Below are positions 1-12,052 of a DNA stretch of 64,000 nt, piece after piece. The notes below the pieces were generated by a model, which was not told the DNA's origin, ran no database searches, and saw nothing but the letters and a program-made list of their open reading frames with translations. This stretch comes from Tetrahymena thermophila SB210 (Eukaryota; Ciliophora; Oligohymenophorea; Hymenostomatida; Tetrahymenidae): NCBI RefSeq assembly GCF_000189635.1, contig NW_002476011.1, positions 1-64,000 on the forward strand, written 5' to 3'. Position 1 is the first letter of the stretch, and each line of letters starts with the position of its first letter. A program made the translations under genes and the position numbers.

Positions 1-1318
1 AATTAATTAATAATAAAAGCAAATGAATAAAATAAATGATGAGCTTAATTAAAAAAGAAAAAACAAAACAGTAAGCACGATAAAAAGAAAAAGAAAAAAG
101 AGCTTTATTGTTTTTAATTAGTTTTTATAATTAAAAATATCACAATCCAAAACAAATAAACTGTTTTTACTAAAGGTTAAGTGTCAAATTTGAGAGATTA
201 ATGCATTTTTCTAAAGCTGAACCTAAGCCTAATGCACCCATTGCACCAATTTAATTAGACCTTTTTAAATATTGAAGAAAAAATATATCATTAAATAGTT
301 AATTAGAAGGAAAAAATGAAGAAAAAATATGAAATAATAAAATTAATTAATAATAAAAGCAAATGAATAAAATAAATGATGAGCTTAATTAACAAAGAAA
401 AAACAAAACAGCAAGCACGATAAAAAGAAAAAGAAAAAAGAGCTTTATTGTTTTTAATTAGTTTTTATAATTAAAAATATCACAATCCAAAACAAATAAA
501 CTGTTTTTACTAAAGGTTAAGTGTCAAATTTGAGAGATTAATGCATTTTGCTAAAGCTGAACCTAAGCCTGATGCACCCATTGCACCAATTTAATTAGAC
601 CTTTTTAAATATTGAAGAAAAAATATATCATTAAATAGTTAATTAGAAGGAAAAAATGAAGAAAAAATATGAAATAATAAAATTAATTAATAATAAAAGC
701 AAATGAATAAAATAAATGATGAGCTTAATTAACAAAGAAAAAACAAAACAGCAAGCACGATAAAAAGAAAAAGAAAAAAGAGCTTTATTGTTTTTAATTA
801 GTTTTTATAATTAAAAATATCACAATCCAAAACAAATAAACTGTTTTTACTAAAGGTCAAGTGTCAAATTTGAGAGATTAATGCATTTTGCTAAAGCTGA
901 ACCTAAGCCTGATGCACCTTCCTCACCAATATTATTTCTACTTTTTAAATATTGAAGAAAAAATATATCATTAAATAGTTAATTAGAAGGAAAAAATGAA
1001 GAAAAAATATGAAATAATAAAATTAATTAATAATAAAAGCAAATGAATAAAATAAATGATGAGCTTAATTAACAAAGAAAAAACAAAACAGCAAGCACGA
1101 TAAAAAGAAAAAGAAAAAAGAGCTTTATTGTTTTTAATTAGTTTTTATAATTAAAAATATCACAATCCAAAACAAATAAACTGTTTTTACCCAAGGTCAA
1201 GTGTCAAATTTGAGAGATTAATGCATTTTGCTAAAGCTGAACCTAAGCCTGATGCACCCATTGCACCAATATAATTAAACCTTTTTAAATATTGAAGAAA
1301 AAATATATCATTAAATAG
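1..1318. repeat. 340-bp tandem repeat array, about 3.9 copies
   Basis: Four head-to-tail copies begin at 1, 341, 681 and 1021; the fourth stops at 1318, about 42 bases short of a full unit. The copies look nearly identical by eye, with only a handful of single-base differences, except for a patch about 30 bases long (around 918-942 in the third copy) where substitutions cluster. Most of each unit is A+T-rich; the one GC-richer stretch lies at about 210-248 of the unit. The first copy starts at the window edge, so the array may continue to the left. No telomeric C4A2 repeats are present, so a chromosome end is not shown. Confidence 0.95.
201..275 (+). other. 25-codon mini-ORF repeated in each unit (also 541, 881, 1221)
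   Basis: In every repeat copy the GC-richer segment reads, in the ciliate code, as an ATG-started 24-residue frame ending in TGA (201-275, 541-615, 881-955, 1221-1295). It is rich in Ala, Pro and Lys (core AKAEPKPDAP) and ends LFKY. The variable patch of copy 3 changes several residues but keeps the frame and the stop. The frame is also open for some distance upstream of the ATG. The 340-bp period is not a multiple of three, so the copies cannot be one continuous repeat protein without introns. It may be a fossil exon or chance. Confidence 0.25.
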
Positions 1319-1537
1319 AGTAAGTTGCCATAAAAATTTACAAAAAGCGAGTTTAATATACCAGTTTTTATATTTTATAAAATTAAAATTAAAAATTTTT
1401 TTATGTGTTTTTTTCTATCATAGGTTTTCAAAATTTATATTTTTTAAAAAAAATGATATGTTATAAGAATATGTGGGTATATATAATTTCAAATTTGACA
1501 TTTTCTGAATTCAAAGCTTTCAATTAACTCAAAAGTA

Positions 1538-1563
1538 AAGCTAATTTAAGCTAATTTAGCTTT
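1538..1563. repeat. Inverted repeat AAAGCTAA / TTAGCTTT
   Basis: Eight-base perfect arms at 1538-1545 and 1556-1563 around a 10-base spacer that itself repeats GCTAA. It could form a small hairpin or be a binding palindrome. No function is evident. Confidence 0.5.
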
Positions 1564-1592
1564 ATATCAAGTTATTAAGATATATTACATTT

Positions 1593-1616
1593 CGCCTTTT
1601 ATAAATTAAAAAGGCG
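1593..1616. repeat. Inverted repeat CGCCTTTT / AAAAGGCG
   Basis: Perfect eight-base arms (1593-1600 and 1609-1616) with an AT loop. The motif CATTTCGC occurs just before it and again just after it. GC pairs at the base of the stem stand out against the AT-rich surroundings. It lies 11 bases before the point where the 340-bp unit resumes, so it may mark the edge of the interrupting segment. Confidence 0.55.
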
Positions 1617-1626
1617 GCATTTCGCT

Positions 1627-1910
1627 CGTTAATTAGGAGGGAAAAATGAAAAAAAAAAAATGAAATAATAAGATTAATTAATAATAAATAAAATTAACAA
1701 AGAATCAAAAAATAAGAAATTATAATAAAAAGAAAAAGGTAAACAAATCAAATAAATTAAAAGAGCTTTAATGTTTTAAATTAACTTTTATAATTAAAAA
1801 TATTAAAATGCAAATCAAATAAACTGCTTTTATTAAGTGTAAATTTTAATAGCAAAAAATGAAGAAAAAGTATCAAATAATACAAAATGAATAATAAATA
1901 ATTAATTAAA
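1627..1910. repeat. Diverged partial copies of the 340-bp unit
   Basis: From about 1627 the sequence again follows the unit (GTTAATTAG, GAAATAATA, AAAGAGCTTTA, TAATTAAAAATAT, AATAAACTG in the same order) but with many substitutions and small gaps, and it lacks the GC-richer segment. At about 1855 the unit start (AAAAAATGAAGAAAAA) appears again, so two worn copies may be present. These escaped the homogenisation seen in 1-1318. Confidence 0.7.
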
Positions 1911-2751
1911 AATTTAAATGAAAATTAAGTTAAAATAATAGCTAAAAAATTTTTGTTTTAATAAAAATCATTAAATAATAATGATAATTTCTATAATAAA
2001 AATTATTTATTTAAATAAATTGAAAATTAAATATACAAAAAATATTAATAATAATAAAAATAATATCTTTTAATTAAATATACTTGAGATCAATATGTAG
2101 AATCTAATGAGGTAAATGTGAAGACCTTAAAAACTTTTTTTATAAATTAAAATAAATTTAAAGGATATTAATATAAAAATTAATAATTACTTCTTCTAAT
2201 TTTTTATATTTTTTAATCTATTATATCATTTATTTTTTTTTTTTCAAAAATATTGAATAGCAATTTATTAAATTTGATTAATTTATTAATTAATTATAAA
2301 TGGATAAAAAGAACAAATAAATATAATAATGAATTAATTATCAAATATAAATTTATAATTTGGTTTTATGAAGAGATATCACAGAAAAATTAATTTAACA
2401 TTCACTATTTAAACTTAATATTTGTATTTAAAACAAACGCTTAAAAATATATATAGTAAGAATTAGAGATGGTCAGTTATTTATTTAGTCCTATTTGAAA
2501 AAATTCTAGTTGTTAATGTTCTTAAATTTTATAAGAATAACGTTTATAAGTAGATTTTTCTGTTTTAGTTTTGTAATTTTGGGAATATTTATAATATTTC
2601 TAATATAGCAAGATGCCATACAAAAATTTCATGGTTTGTATTCCACTTTTTATGAAATATATTTTTTTATTAATTTATTAAAAAATTTAATGTATATATA
2701 TATGTATTATAATATAATTATAATTAATAAATAATTTAATTTATTTTTATT
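1911..2751. other. AT-rich spacer
   Basis: Mostly A+T with no coding signal on either strand in the ciliate code. It contains the 3' flank of the minus-strand gene ending at 2752. Confidence 0.6.
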
Positions 2752-5700
2752 TCAAAATAAATAATCTCGTTTTTTTGTAAGAATACTACTAGTTAGATTA
2801 CTTACAAGTTGAAGTAACTTTACCATATATCTATTTTCTTATTAATTACTAAAAATAATTTAAACATGAATTCCTAAATCATTTTTAAGATTTTATTTCA
2901 TTCTATTCACATCATTTGACTCTATTTTTTGGCTTTTAAAAATTGAATAAAGCTGATCAATAATTTTGTATTAAAAATGTGACATTATTCTTTTTTTCTC
3001 CTCAAATATTTTTGTTAACACATCTGCAGCGTTAAAATAGTTCTAGACATAAATAAGCTAAGCAATTTCAGCAAAATTTAGCATCAAATCTAAATTTTCA
3101 AATGAAAAGTAGTTATTTAAAAACTGTTATGCTTGTTAGTCTTATTCTTAATTTCTAAATAACTCAAATAAATTTTCTAAAACGCTTAAATTATGCTATT
3201 AAAAGGAATCTTAATAAGATTATTTTAATTAAATATCTTTAAATTTTAGTTTTTTTTGAATAGAAGAAAGCAAAATAGTTTCTAAGTGTTGATTACTCTT
3301 CAAAGATTTCCCCATTACTTTTTAATCCTTAAAATAGACTACGTCATTCTATAAATTAGTAATATTTGCATTCAAATATTAATTGCTCAAGAATAATTAA
3401 TTATAAGTTCCATCTTCTTCTTCCTCATATTTTTAAAAAATGTTAGATGTAATCTTTTGTTATTGTTAGTCTACGAGCAAAATATTTTAAGATTGATTGC
3501 CTGCTTTTTAAAATTTTATCGCTCTTGTAAACTTTTTTGTTTACTTAGAAGATAGTAAAGGGCTATATTTTTCATTAAAGCTTAAAATAGTTTGAGGACA
3601 AACTACTTGCTTTTAACTGTTTTCTCGTTCATTTATTTATATTTAACTAAGCTAATTTCTACGATATAATAACATATTTTATGATTTTGTTTGTTTATTC
3701 ATTTTAAAATAGCATCGAGACATCAATAGGTAAATTTCAACTTATAATTATTTGCTTTGTGGTAAATGCTTTGTAATTTTTATCAAACGTTTACAAAGCT
3801 ACTCTATTTCAGGCCAAAAGTTAAATTCATTTGAGCAGTGTTGTATTTGCCTTAAAGAATCAAAATGTTCTTAAAGTGCTTAAAGAGAGACAATAAAGTT
3901 TCTTTCTCTTTAGTATAAATTATTTAAAAGTTCAATTCCTTATTCTTTTAACTCATCATTGAACTTACTTTCTTATAAAATACATTCTTTGCTGTTACAG
4001 AAGCTGTCTCTCACTTTTTTAATATTATTGTTTACTCTCTCAATTGAAAAAATGCTCTTATCTTTATCCCTCGTCTTCTATTAATTAAAACTGTTTTTCT
4101 AGCTGAGCTCATAAAAAGATGTGCTTTTTTTTTTCTAGTTAAATTTGATAAAAAATAATAATTAATTACTCTAATATTAATATGAAATATTTTATTTAAA
4201 AAAATAGTCGAAATACTTACATTAATTTCTTTGTTACCATCTTACTATTTTAATTATAAATAACTGTAACTTTAGAGGGTATCAAAGAATGTGCAGCTTG
4301 GATTCTAAATTAAAAACTCTTGTATTTCATATCTAGCATAAATTATGGAAGATTAAAAATTTTCTAAAGCTTGAAAATAATGCTCTTATTTTAGTAATAT
4401 TGAACCTATGTTATTATAAGTAATTCCTACTGCTTTTATATTTCCAAACTATTTGAAAAATTCAATGTTCTCATTTAATTTCAATAACTGTTCAGTATCG
4501 TTTTAATTATAAAAATCTTCTGACGAGTAAAGCATAATTTAATAAATCTACTTGAAGCTATCATATAATTAGCTTGCATCTAAAGATAATAATTAGTCAG
4601 CGGTAATAATATCGAATATGCTTGATGATAATTTTTTGTCATTCATTTTAATTAAAATATCAGTTAATTAGTTAATTGAAATATAAAAAATATTCTTTAT
4701 TTTTGATGTGTAGTATGTGATGACTAAAATGGATATTAAGCCTAGAATGCCAAATGATATGTTGAATGCTAAAAAGTAATTTTAAAAAAAATTTTCTATT
4801 TATTATGCATGAATTTTTAAATTTTCATTTGAGATAATATTAACTTGTACATAAGGAAATTTAATTAAATACTGGCTAGCTTTTTTATTATTTTGAAGAT
4901 TTTAAAATTAGGGACTCTTATCAATAATGTAAACAGGGTTTAAAATCGCTATTGTTTTTGTTCCATTTCTATCATATGAAAAGGTTTGATTAAAAGAATT
5001 AGCTTCTTCTAAAAATTCAGTATTTAGATTGCTTATATTTTTGAAAATAGGATTAGCGTAATTCTAATTAAGAGTATTGTTAAACTTAAATGCTTCATTT
5101 TGTGATTACAAGTGTAGGTTCTAAAAAGTAAACCTATTTTGTAGAACTAGCAAAGTTCTAGAAATAATTTTGAGTTTGATTAAAATATAATCCTGAGCAA
5201 ATCACGCTTTGTAAATCGTCTGACTATGTAGTTTAGTTAAATAGCATAATCCTTTAACATGATAATGAAGATAAAGAGGGAGTAGAATATCCGTAAGTCA
5301 AGCTTGGTGGATATAATTGTACAGATTCCTATTAAGCAGTTAAAGCATACCAGTATCGACATCGAACATCATTCCCAGTCTTACAACTCGGAGCTTTATG
5401 TGAAGCTTTTAAAGTAGAATTAACTCCAGTAATAGCATATATTGCTTCATATTAAAAGGTTTCAAAGAAATCACTTATAGCTAATGTTTTTTATCTGAGA
5501 TATCTTAGTATTAAAAAGCTCTTGAAAGAACATGGTATTAATCCAATATTTTAAGTTTCTATTATCCTATCTAATCCATTTAACTTATAGTACTATAATT
5601 TGTCTAAAACCTATATTTAAAATTTGTATTTATTAACATAACATATATTTATGCTTAAGATAACTTGTTAAAAAAGCCAGTAATCTCTACTTTTTATGAG

Positions 5701-6346
5701 ATCAATAATTTTAAATTATATATAATTTTTAGCCACTAAGATTAATTTATTTTTAAATTAAAATTAATAAAATTTAAATGCTTCTAAATTTGTAATAAAC
5801 AATGACCGGAAAAATACACATTTTTGTTTTATTTTTTGAAAAAGAAATAAATACTAATTCAAATAAATGTATGAAAATGCCTTCTTTTAATTTTATTTTT
5901 AAGGTGTAAAATAAAAATATCTTTTTAGAATAGTATAATTTGAGTTTAAACACTCTTTTTTACCAGCAATTAACAAGAATACGGTTTCTCGCAAACATTT
6001 TCAATATATATGGATCAACTTGGCTATCGTGGAGCTATTATACGGGAACCATGGAGGATTTATGTTTAGGATTAGATTTGACCTAACCTTAGATGAGCTT
6101 AGCTAGAAACTAATTCAGAGTTCTAACATATAAAGGAATTTTTTGTATCTCTTAACTAAGTTAAAATGATATTTATTGACTAAAAGCTTAGCTAAGCATA
6201 ATTTAAGTTTAGAATAAATTATTTTAAATCTAATTATTGTAATCCTTTAAATAAATAAGAGCTACATACTAACTCATAATTGCAATAGTGAATACTAAAA
6301 TTATTGGTAAACTAGCCAATCCAACAACAATATACTTAATTCGCAT
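2752..6346 (-). CDS. Cache-like sensor membrane protein with TPR-like repeats
   Basis: Four-exon model, 1039 aa, stop TGA at 2754-2752. Introns: 4220-4135 (86 bp, GTAAGT..TAG), 5109-5064 (46 bp, carries the only in-frame TGA) and 5953-5611 (least certain; weak GTG donor, chosen because phases fit). A hydrophobic N-terminal anchor (residues 5-27) is followed by an ectodomain of about 370 residues with CRYWYALTA near residue 214, resembling the Cache-type ectodomains of a large ciliate-specific family. A second membrane segment lies near residues 396-418. The cytoplasmic part has a TPR-like pair of helices (GITYNNIGSILLKQEHYFQA, about 500-540) and a long helical, Gln-rich C-terminus. The likely role is sensing an external small molecule and passing the signal through the TPR scaffold. 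No kinase or cyclase domain is visible. Confidence 0.8.
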
Positions 6347-7258
6347 GGCTTGTATTAAAAAGAACTTTTTGTTTTTATGCTTATTATTAATTAATTATTT
6401 ATTTTTTTTTCTTTTTTAATCGAGTCATATAAAAACATAAACCTATAAAATCTATTCTTGAAAAATACAATATTTTATTATCCTAATTTTTTATTTTTTA
6501 TTTTCATGCATACCATAAGTAGTAAGTATCGAACTGATTTCTTCTTTGTTTTATGATTAGCCATAAAAATTTATAAATGTAAGCTGGAAATGGTATTTAA
6601 ATCCTGAACCCATCCCCCCCCCCCCCTCCATTTTCTTTCTTCTCAATTATTTCTCTGTTTATGATCAAATAAAACTTTTTTATTTGTAAACATTAAAAGT
6701 ATTTTAGATATTTTGTTGGTTTTAAAAGTACAATAGCTTTACATTATTTTTCATTAATCTTAGATTAATTTACAATACCTTTTTTAATCTGTTGTAACTA
6801 AAATTTATTTTGATAAACTTTAAATCTAAATAAATCATTATTGTTAATTGCAAATTATAAAACTAAATTTAATTAAAATTTGAATAAAGCTATAAAGTAA
6901 ATATAAATGTGGAACCTATTTAATAATATATTTTGTTATTCCTTTTGAATTAAAATACTTAAAAAAATTGTTGAAATATGATAATAAAATCAACGACTTT
7001 TAGTTTAAAATTGAAATGCTATTGAAACACGCTAAGAAATCAAAGATATGAAAATTAACATTGATTATAAATATAATATTTAATTTTTATGAACATTTGA
7101 ATTTTTTATATATTAGTTTGTTGCTTAAATTATTTAAATAAGCAAAGTAAGTTGTCATAATCATTATTAGTTTTTATAATATTACTTTTATTCTTATTAA
7201 AATTAAAGATCTTTTTATTATTTATAATTTATTTAATTTTAGAAAGCAATTTTTTTGT
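6347..7258. other. Intergenic region with a C13 tract
   Basis: Between two minus-strand genes: promoter side of the sensor gene and 3' side of the cyclic-nucleotide-binding gene. It is AT-rich with no gene. The one striking feature is the run of 13 cytosines at 6614-6626. Confidence 0.6.
6614..6626. repeat. C13 homopolymer
   Basis: Thirteen consecutive C (G on the minus strand) followed by TCC, in a region that is otherwise over 80 percent A+T by eye. It lies about 270 bp upstream of the start of the minus-strand sensor gene. The length may vary between individuals or be affected by sequencing. Confidence 0.9.
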
Positions 7259-10200
7259 TCATTTTTTTTCTACTATATTGATTTTTTTGTTTTATTTTTG
7301 AGGCAATATAGTCTCGTTATATTTTAAAAATTTAGAATATTTATATAAATAATTTAAATTTTATATTTAATGCGAACTTTCAAGTATTTGCTTCATAGCT
7401 TTAAGTCTGTACTTTGAAGTAGATTCTTAAATTAGCTTTTATTGTATGTTTGTATTTAATTTAATATTTGGTTCCTCATTAAATAATCCTATTTAAGCTA
7501 AAGTATTTTTTTAAATGAACTCTTTTAATTAACTATTATCAACTTATTCTTTTTAATCCACTACTGAGTTGGTATTTTAGATATTCCTGTTTTAATTAAC
7601 TGGGATTACTTAGTTTATCTTATCTTTTTTGTTATTTTCTTAATTGTTAGCATTTTCAATTTCACCAAAATCTGTTCTTCTTTTAGAATATGAAGTATTT
7701 ATAGAAGAGGACCTCTTCGACTTTCTTGAAATTGCATATTTTTTGTGGTTGTATTTACAGTTCATATAAAGCTATTGCAAAGGTTCATTCTCATAAATAA
7801 AAATTGTTTTAATTTTCCTTCTGTCTCCTCTGATGGGAGAATTGGTGGTGCAGTTTTGCTATTTTTTAAATGCTTTACTGAGGGAATCTAAGATTTTAGA
7901 TTTTTTTATGATAGGAGTTAGTGTATCAATATCATTAAAATTGGGTTATTTTACAGAGTTGGTTTCTGCTTCATTTAAGTCATTTTCACCATAATATTAA
8001 AGAGGATTTATGGAAAATTTATGTCTTTTACTATCTAAAGTATATACATTAGGGGAATTAATAGAGGATCTAGTTTAGCGGTTTGTACTGATTAAAGTAG
8101 AGAGCTAACTTTGATTACGTTCTTAACTTTAACTTATCAATGGGTTAAAAGGTTTGGGATTTAATGTGAGATAAGAATCACTAATCTAAGGGTTATAAGA
8201 TTCTATTTTATATTAATTTTATTCAAAGTGTTAAACTTGATGTATACTGCTATGATACGAATTGTTTCTTTCAGAAGAAGCGCTTATTGATTTTGATGTA
8301 AAATCAGTTTTTAAATATTTTTCTTATTGATGTTTTTGAGTTGGAAAATTATAAAATTCGTATGATTTAATTTTATCTAAATTCTAAGGTAAAAGTGATT
8401 TAGGGGATTAATTTAATGATGCAACGAACTCAGCAGATTAAGGAGATTAAATAGGATTAGATATATGATGTTAGAAGCTACTAATACTATTATTATGATT
8501 ATTATTATTTTAGGAGTAGCTGAATGACTAGTTTCTTGTTTAGTATTTTTAGAAAGGATTTTAAAAAGCATAAGGATCCTAATAAAATTATTTTTCTTCT
8601 TTACTGCTATTTTAAGTGTAAATCTTTTTTTCTGAGCTTATTTGGAAATTTATTAAATGATTACTAGGTAAAGATTTCAACTAATTACTGCTTATTTTTT
8701 CTATTTATTCCAATTTATTCTAAAATTCTTTTTCGCTATTTTTTTTATTGATGTGATGATCTAATTTCCCAAAATAAAAAAATATTTTAATAAATTTAAT
8801 TAAATAAATAAAAATTTGTTAAGGAATTTATTTAATTTTAAATTACTCTTTGTATTTTGCTTTGTTGGACTAAGAGGTTCTATTTAAGCTTAAGTTTGAG
8901 AATTTTCTAATATTTTTTTTACTTGCTCATGGTGGTTTTTTGTTGCAATTTGTATCTTTCTAAACCTTGACTATCTCCAACTCGATTTATTTTATCTTGC
9001 TTAGTTAAGGTTCTCTTTAAGATCTGAATTATCAAGAAGGAATTTGATTTAATTGCTATCAAAAACATAAAATATATTTGTTGTGCTAATGGTTATTGCT
9101 CTAGTAATTCTTTTTATGTCTTTTAAAATCTCTGACTCTCCAAAGATCTACCCTGGACCTATGATAGCAATCTTAAAAAACAACAAAGTTTAAAGTAAAA
9201 ATGTTATTTAAATTAAATTATTTACCTTTTATCTTCTTTGATGGAATTACTGATTAATAAAAGGGTAATCTTCAAATTTCTTTTCTGTTTCTATAATATG
9301 ATCAATCTAAATTTTTTATTATATAAATTCTATGAAAGGTGTTTATTTTAAAAATTACTTCTATTTCTCCTTCCTTTACTAAGTAAATTCTATCTGATGG
9401 ATCATCTTCCTTGTATATAATTGAATCTTTTTTGAAACTTACTGACTCAAGCTTAAGCAGTATTTATTCAATTTCAGATTCATCAAATTTGCTAAAGAGG
9501 CAATTGTTTTAAAAAAATTTAATTTCATTGATTAGCTTCTCTTCGTGATAAAGCATTAAAATCTCCTCAAAAAAGGTTTTGTCTAATATTGCTAATTTAG
9601 CCTCAACTGAATTCACAATAGCAAAAGAAGATCTCTCATGCTTATTTTCAAGCATTTCACTTCCAAACATATCACCTGGTTTATATTCGCTTACCTAATA
9701 GAAGTAGGTAAAAATAATTAATACTTAAAAAATTTTTCGTTTTTTTGTTAATACTTTATCTAGATTGCAAAAAAATGAGTTTAGACTCTTTCCTTTAAAG
9801 GATTAGTTTATATCAAAATCTTTTATTAGTAAAGATTTATTATATTAGTTATTCACTTTAAAATTGGATGGACTCTCTAAGTCTCCTATACTATTTGCAC
9901 CAATAGAGTCATCATTTTCATTCTAATTATTATTTTAATTTCCGTCATCTTCTTCAATAATAAGTTGTTACTGCTGAAAATTAGAATCATCGAAAGGGTC
10001 TTTACTTTTATTTTTCTGCTTTATTTTATTAATAGAGCTGAAAATAAGACTACCTTTATTGAATCCTCCAAACTTAGATTCAGAAAACGAGTTAAGAGTT
10101 TCATCAAAAAGTGACTATTCGCTTTTTTAATCTTTCTTTTTAATACTGCTTTCTCTATTAGTTTACTGCTTCCAATAATACCTTTAAAGTTATATTTATT

Positions 10201-11185
10201 TTTAAATTTAAGATTACTTACTCAAAATAACATTTTAAGATTATGATTTATAATACTAAATCGATAATAAATGCTAACATTAATTACCTTTTGAGAAGTA
10301 AATTATTTTCCCCTTAGTAGCTTAAAGCAGGAGAAGTCGGATTATTATCTTTTAATGGCGACTTGTTCTATTATTTTGAATTTGTTAATTCTATTTTAGG
10401 TAAAATTTAATTTGTTTGTTTGAGCTTTTAAGAGGGACTTTCTCTTTTATTGAGTTTAGGATTTAAAGTTCTACCTATGTTAGAAAAATTATTAGCTCTT
10501 CTATTACTCTCTATAATTTATTGTATTACTTTTTATCTATTTTCCATTCTTTGAATATCAAATTATATTTTCTCCTACTCTTTTTTTCTTTATTCTTCTA
10601 AGTTTTTTGCTCTTTCCCTCATCATATATCTAACTTATCTATCTAATTTTTCTTCACGCTTAAGCTTAAATCGCTATAAAAGTTCAGGGTCATTAATCAA
10701 TTTGGCTATTTCTTTATCTTCATAATAATATTATGTGCTTTTTAAAAGATTTTCATTATTTTCCTATTTAATTCCTTCTTTATCTTCTTGATCTATATTC
10801 AGGTTATTTTTTTATACATATGAATCAATTTATCCTTTCAAACAAATATAAATGGTGTCGCTAATATTGCCTTGCTCATAAATTAACTCGTGCTACTTGA
10901 AAGTTTGTATCTTAAACCCTGAATACATTTTTTTCATAATCTAGCTAGGTAATTAATATGAAAGATTTCTTATAAAAATTTATTTTTTAAGATACTTTCC
11001 TACCAATTCTAAGTCCAAATCGTTTTTCTCATCTTTCTCAATTAAAGAAATCAAAAACTAATTTTCATAAGGTAAAGGTAAAAAACAAAATAAAGTTCAG
11101 TCATGATATTGAATATAAAATTATAAGTTACATCTGCATCTTATTCATTTGAAATATCCTATTAAAGCAGTTTAAATTATTTCAT
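7259..11185 (-). CDS. Protein with two cyclic-nucleotide-binding domains
   Basis: Seven-exon model, 1164 aa, stop TGA at 7261-7259. Introns: 11131-11058, 10287-10182, 9754-9695 (60 bp, in frame, so optional), 9358-9307, 9225-9172 and 8846-8761. The first domain starts near residue 50 (LSYQLPSQ, LIYEQG, TIYICLKG), is broken by about 315 residues of charged coiled coil and Gln/Asn-rich sequence, and resumes at 418 with PGDMFGSEML and ERSSFAI. The second is compact (about 482-605): DDPSDRIYLVKEG, then GPGQIFGESEIL and ITRAIT, a phosphate-binding cassette with the usual GE and RA residues. Residues 640-1164 are low-complexity and Ser/Asn/Gln-rich. There are no membrane segments and no kinase or channel domain, so it is probably a cytosolic cAMP/cGMP-responsive scaffold or regulatory protein. 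Confidence 0.88.
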
Positions 11186-12052
11186 TAACAGCTTTTGATG
11201 GCCTTTTTAGAAAAAGATTAATTAAAATCCAATTAAAACTAATTTTTAATCAAAATTACATTTTGACAAAAAAAGATTTTTGATTCATGTAATTATTCAT
11301 AATAAGATTTTCAATGGTTTTTAAATCGCCATAAATAATACTTAATTAATAAACAAGTAAATAACCATTCAATTAATTATGATTTACATTCTAAATATTA
11401 ACTGTAATTACATATTATCAATTTGTTTAAATCAGCATGGTAACTCAATAAGAGTGTTTGTTGATTGATGCAATAAATTAATATTTTAGTAGAGAAAAAT
11501 AATTTATTTTAAAATTTATATTTTTTATTTTTATTTTTTAATATTTATTTAAAAAAATTTTTTAAATATGTTTCAATTTTTTTTTTCATGTTTTTATAAT
11601 TGTTATTATTATAAAAGTAAAATGTTTTTGTTTCTAAAATAAAATATTATTTAATATGATTTAATGAAAAAGATTTTTAAAATTCTACTAAATAATTTTA
11701 AATAAATATGTAAATTATAACTAGGTATTTATGCCATATAAATTATAACATAATAACTTATACAGATTCTTAGATAATTGATTAAAAAATATTCAATATT
11801 AATAGTTTACAAGAGGAATTACTAAATTAAAATGCAAAAAAACAACTAAATAAAATGTAAGATCAATATATTTATTCAAGTCTTTTAATTATGTATTTGA
11901 TAATTTCATTAAAAAAAATGAAATTGAAAATATAATTTAATAATTTTTTGATCTTCACAAGATATAATTTTTTAATAAATTAAATTTAGGAATTAATACT
12001 TTTTATTTTTTTTTTCAAAAGGTTTAATTTAAGGTAAAAAAAACCCTAGGTT
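11186..12052. other. Divergent intergenic region
   Basis: This gap of 867 bp separates the start codons of the minus-strand cyclic-nucleotide-binding gene and the first array gene, so it must hold both promoters. It is AT-rich with long A and T runs. No individual element can be recognised. Confidence 0.6.

Larger units (their letters stand above)
1319..1626. other. Insertion-like segment interrupting the repeat unit
   Basis: Copy 4 of the 340-bp unit stops after TTAAATAG at 1318, and the next part of the unit (TTAATTAG...) resumes at about 1627-1630. The 308 bases between have no counterpart in copies 1-3. The segment holds two short inverted repeats (1538-1563 and 1593-1616) near its right end and no reading frame of note. 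Clear terminal inverted repeats or target-site duplications were not found, so its nature (small non-autonomous transposon, eliminated-sequence-like segment, or array edge) is open. Confidence 0.5.

Noticed and set aside
1-1318. Telomere or subtelomere of a somatic chromosome
   Set aside because: No C4A2/G4T2 repeats are present. The 340-bp units alone do not show a chromosome end.
1-1318. CRISPR-like array
   Set aside because: Units are 340 bp and contiguous, with no alternation of short repeats and unique spacers, and the genome is eukaryotic.
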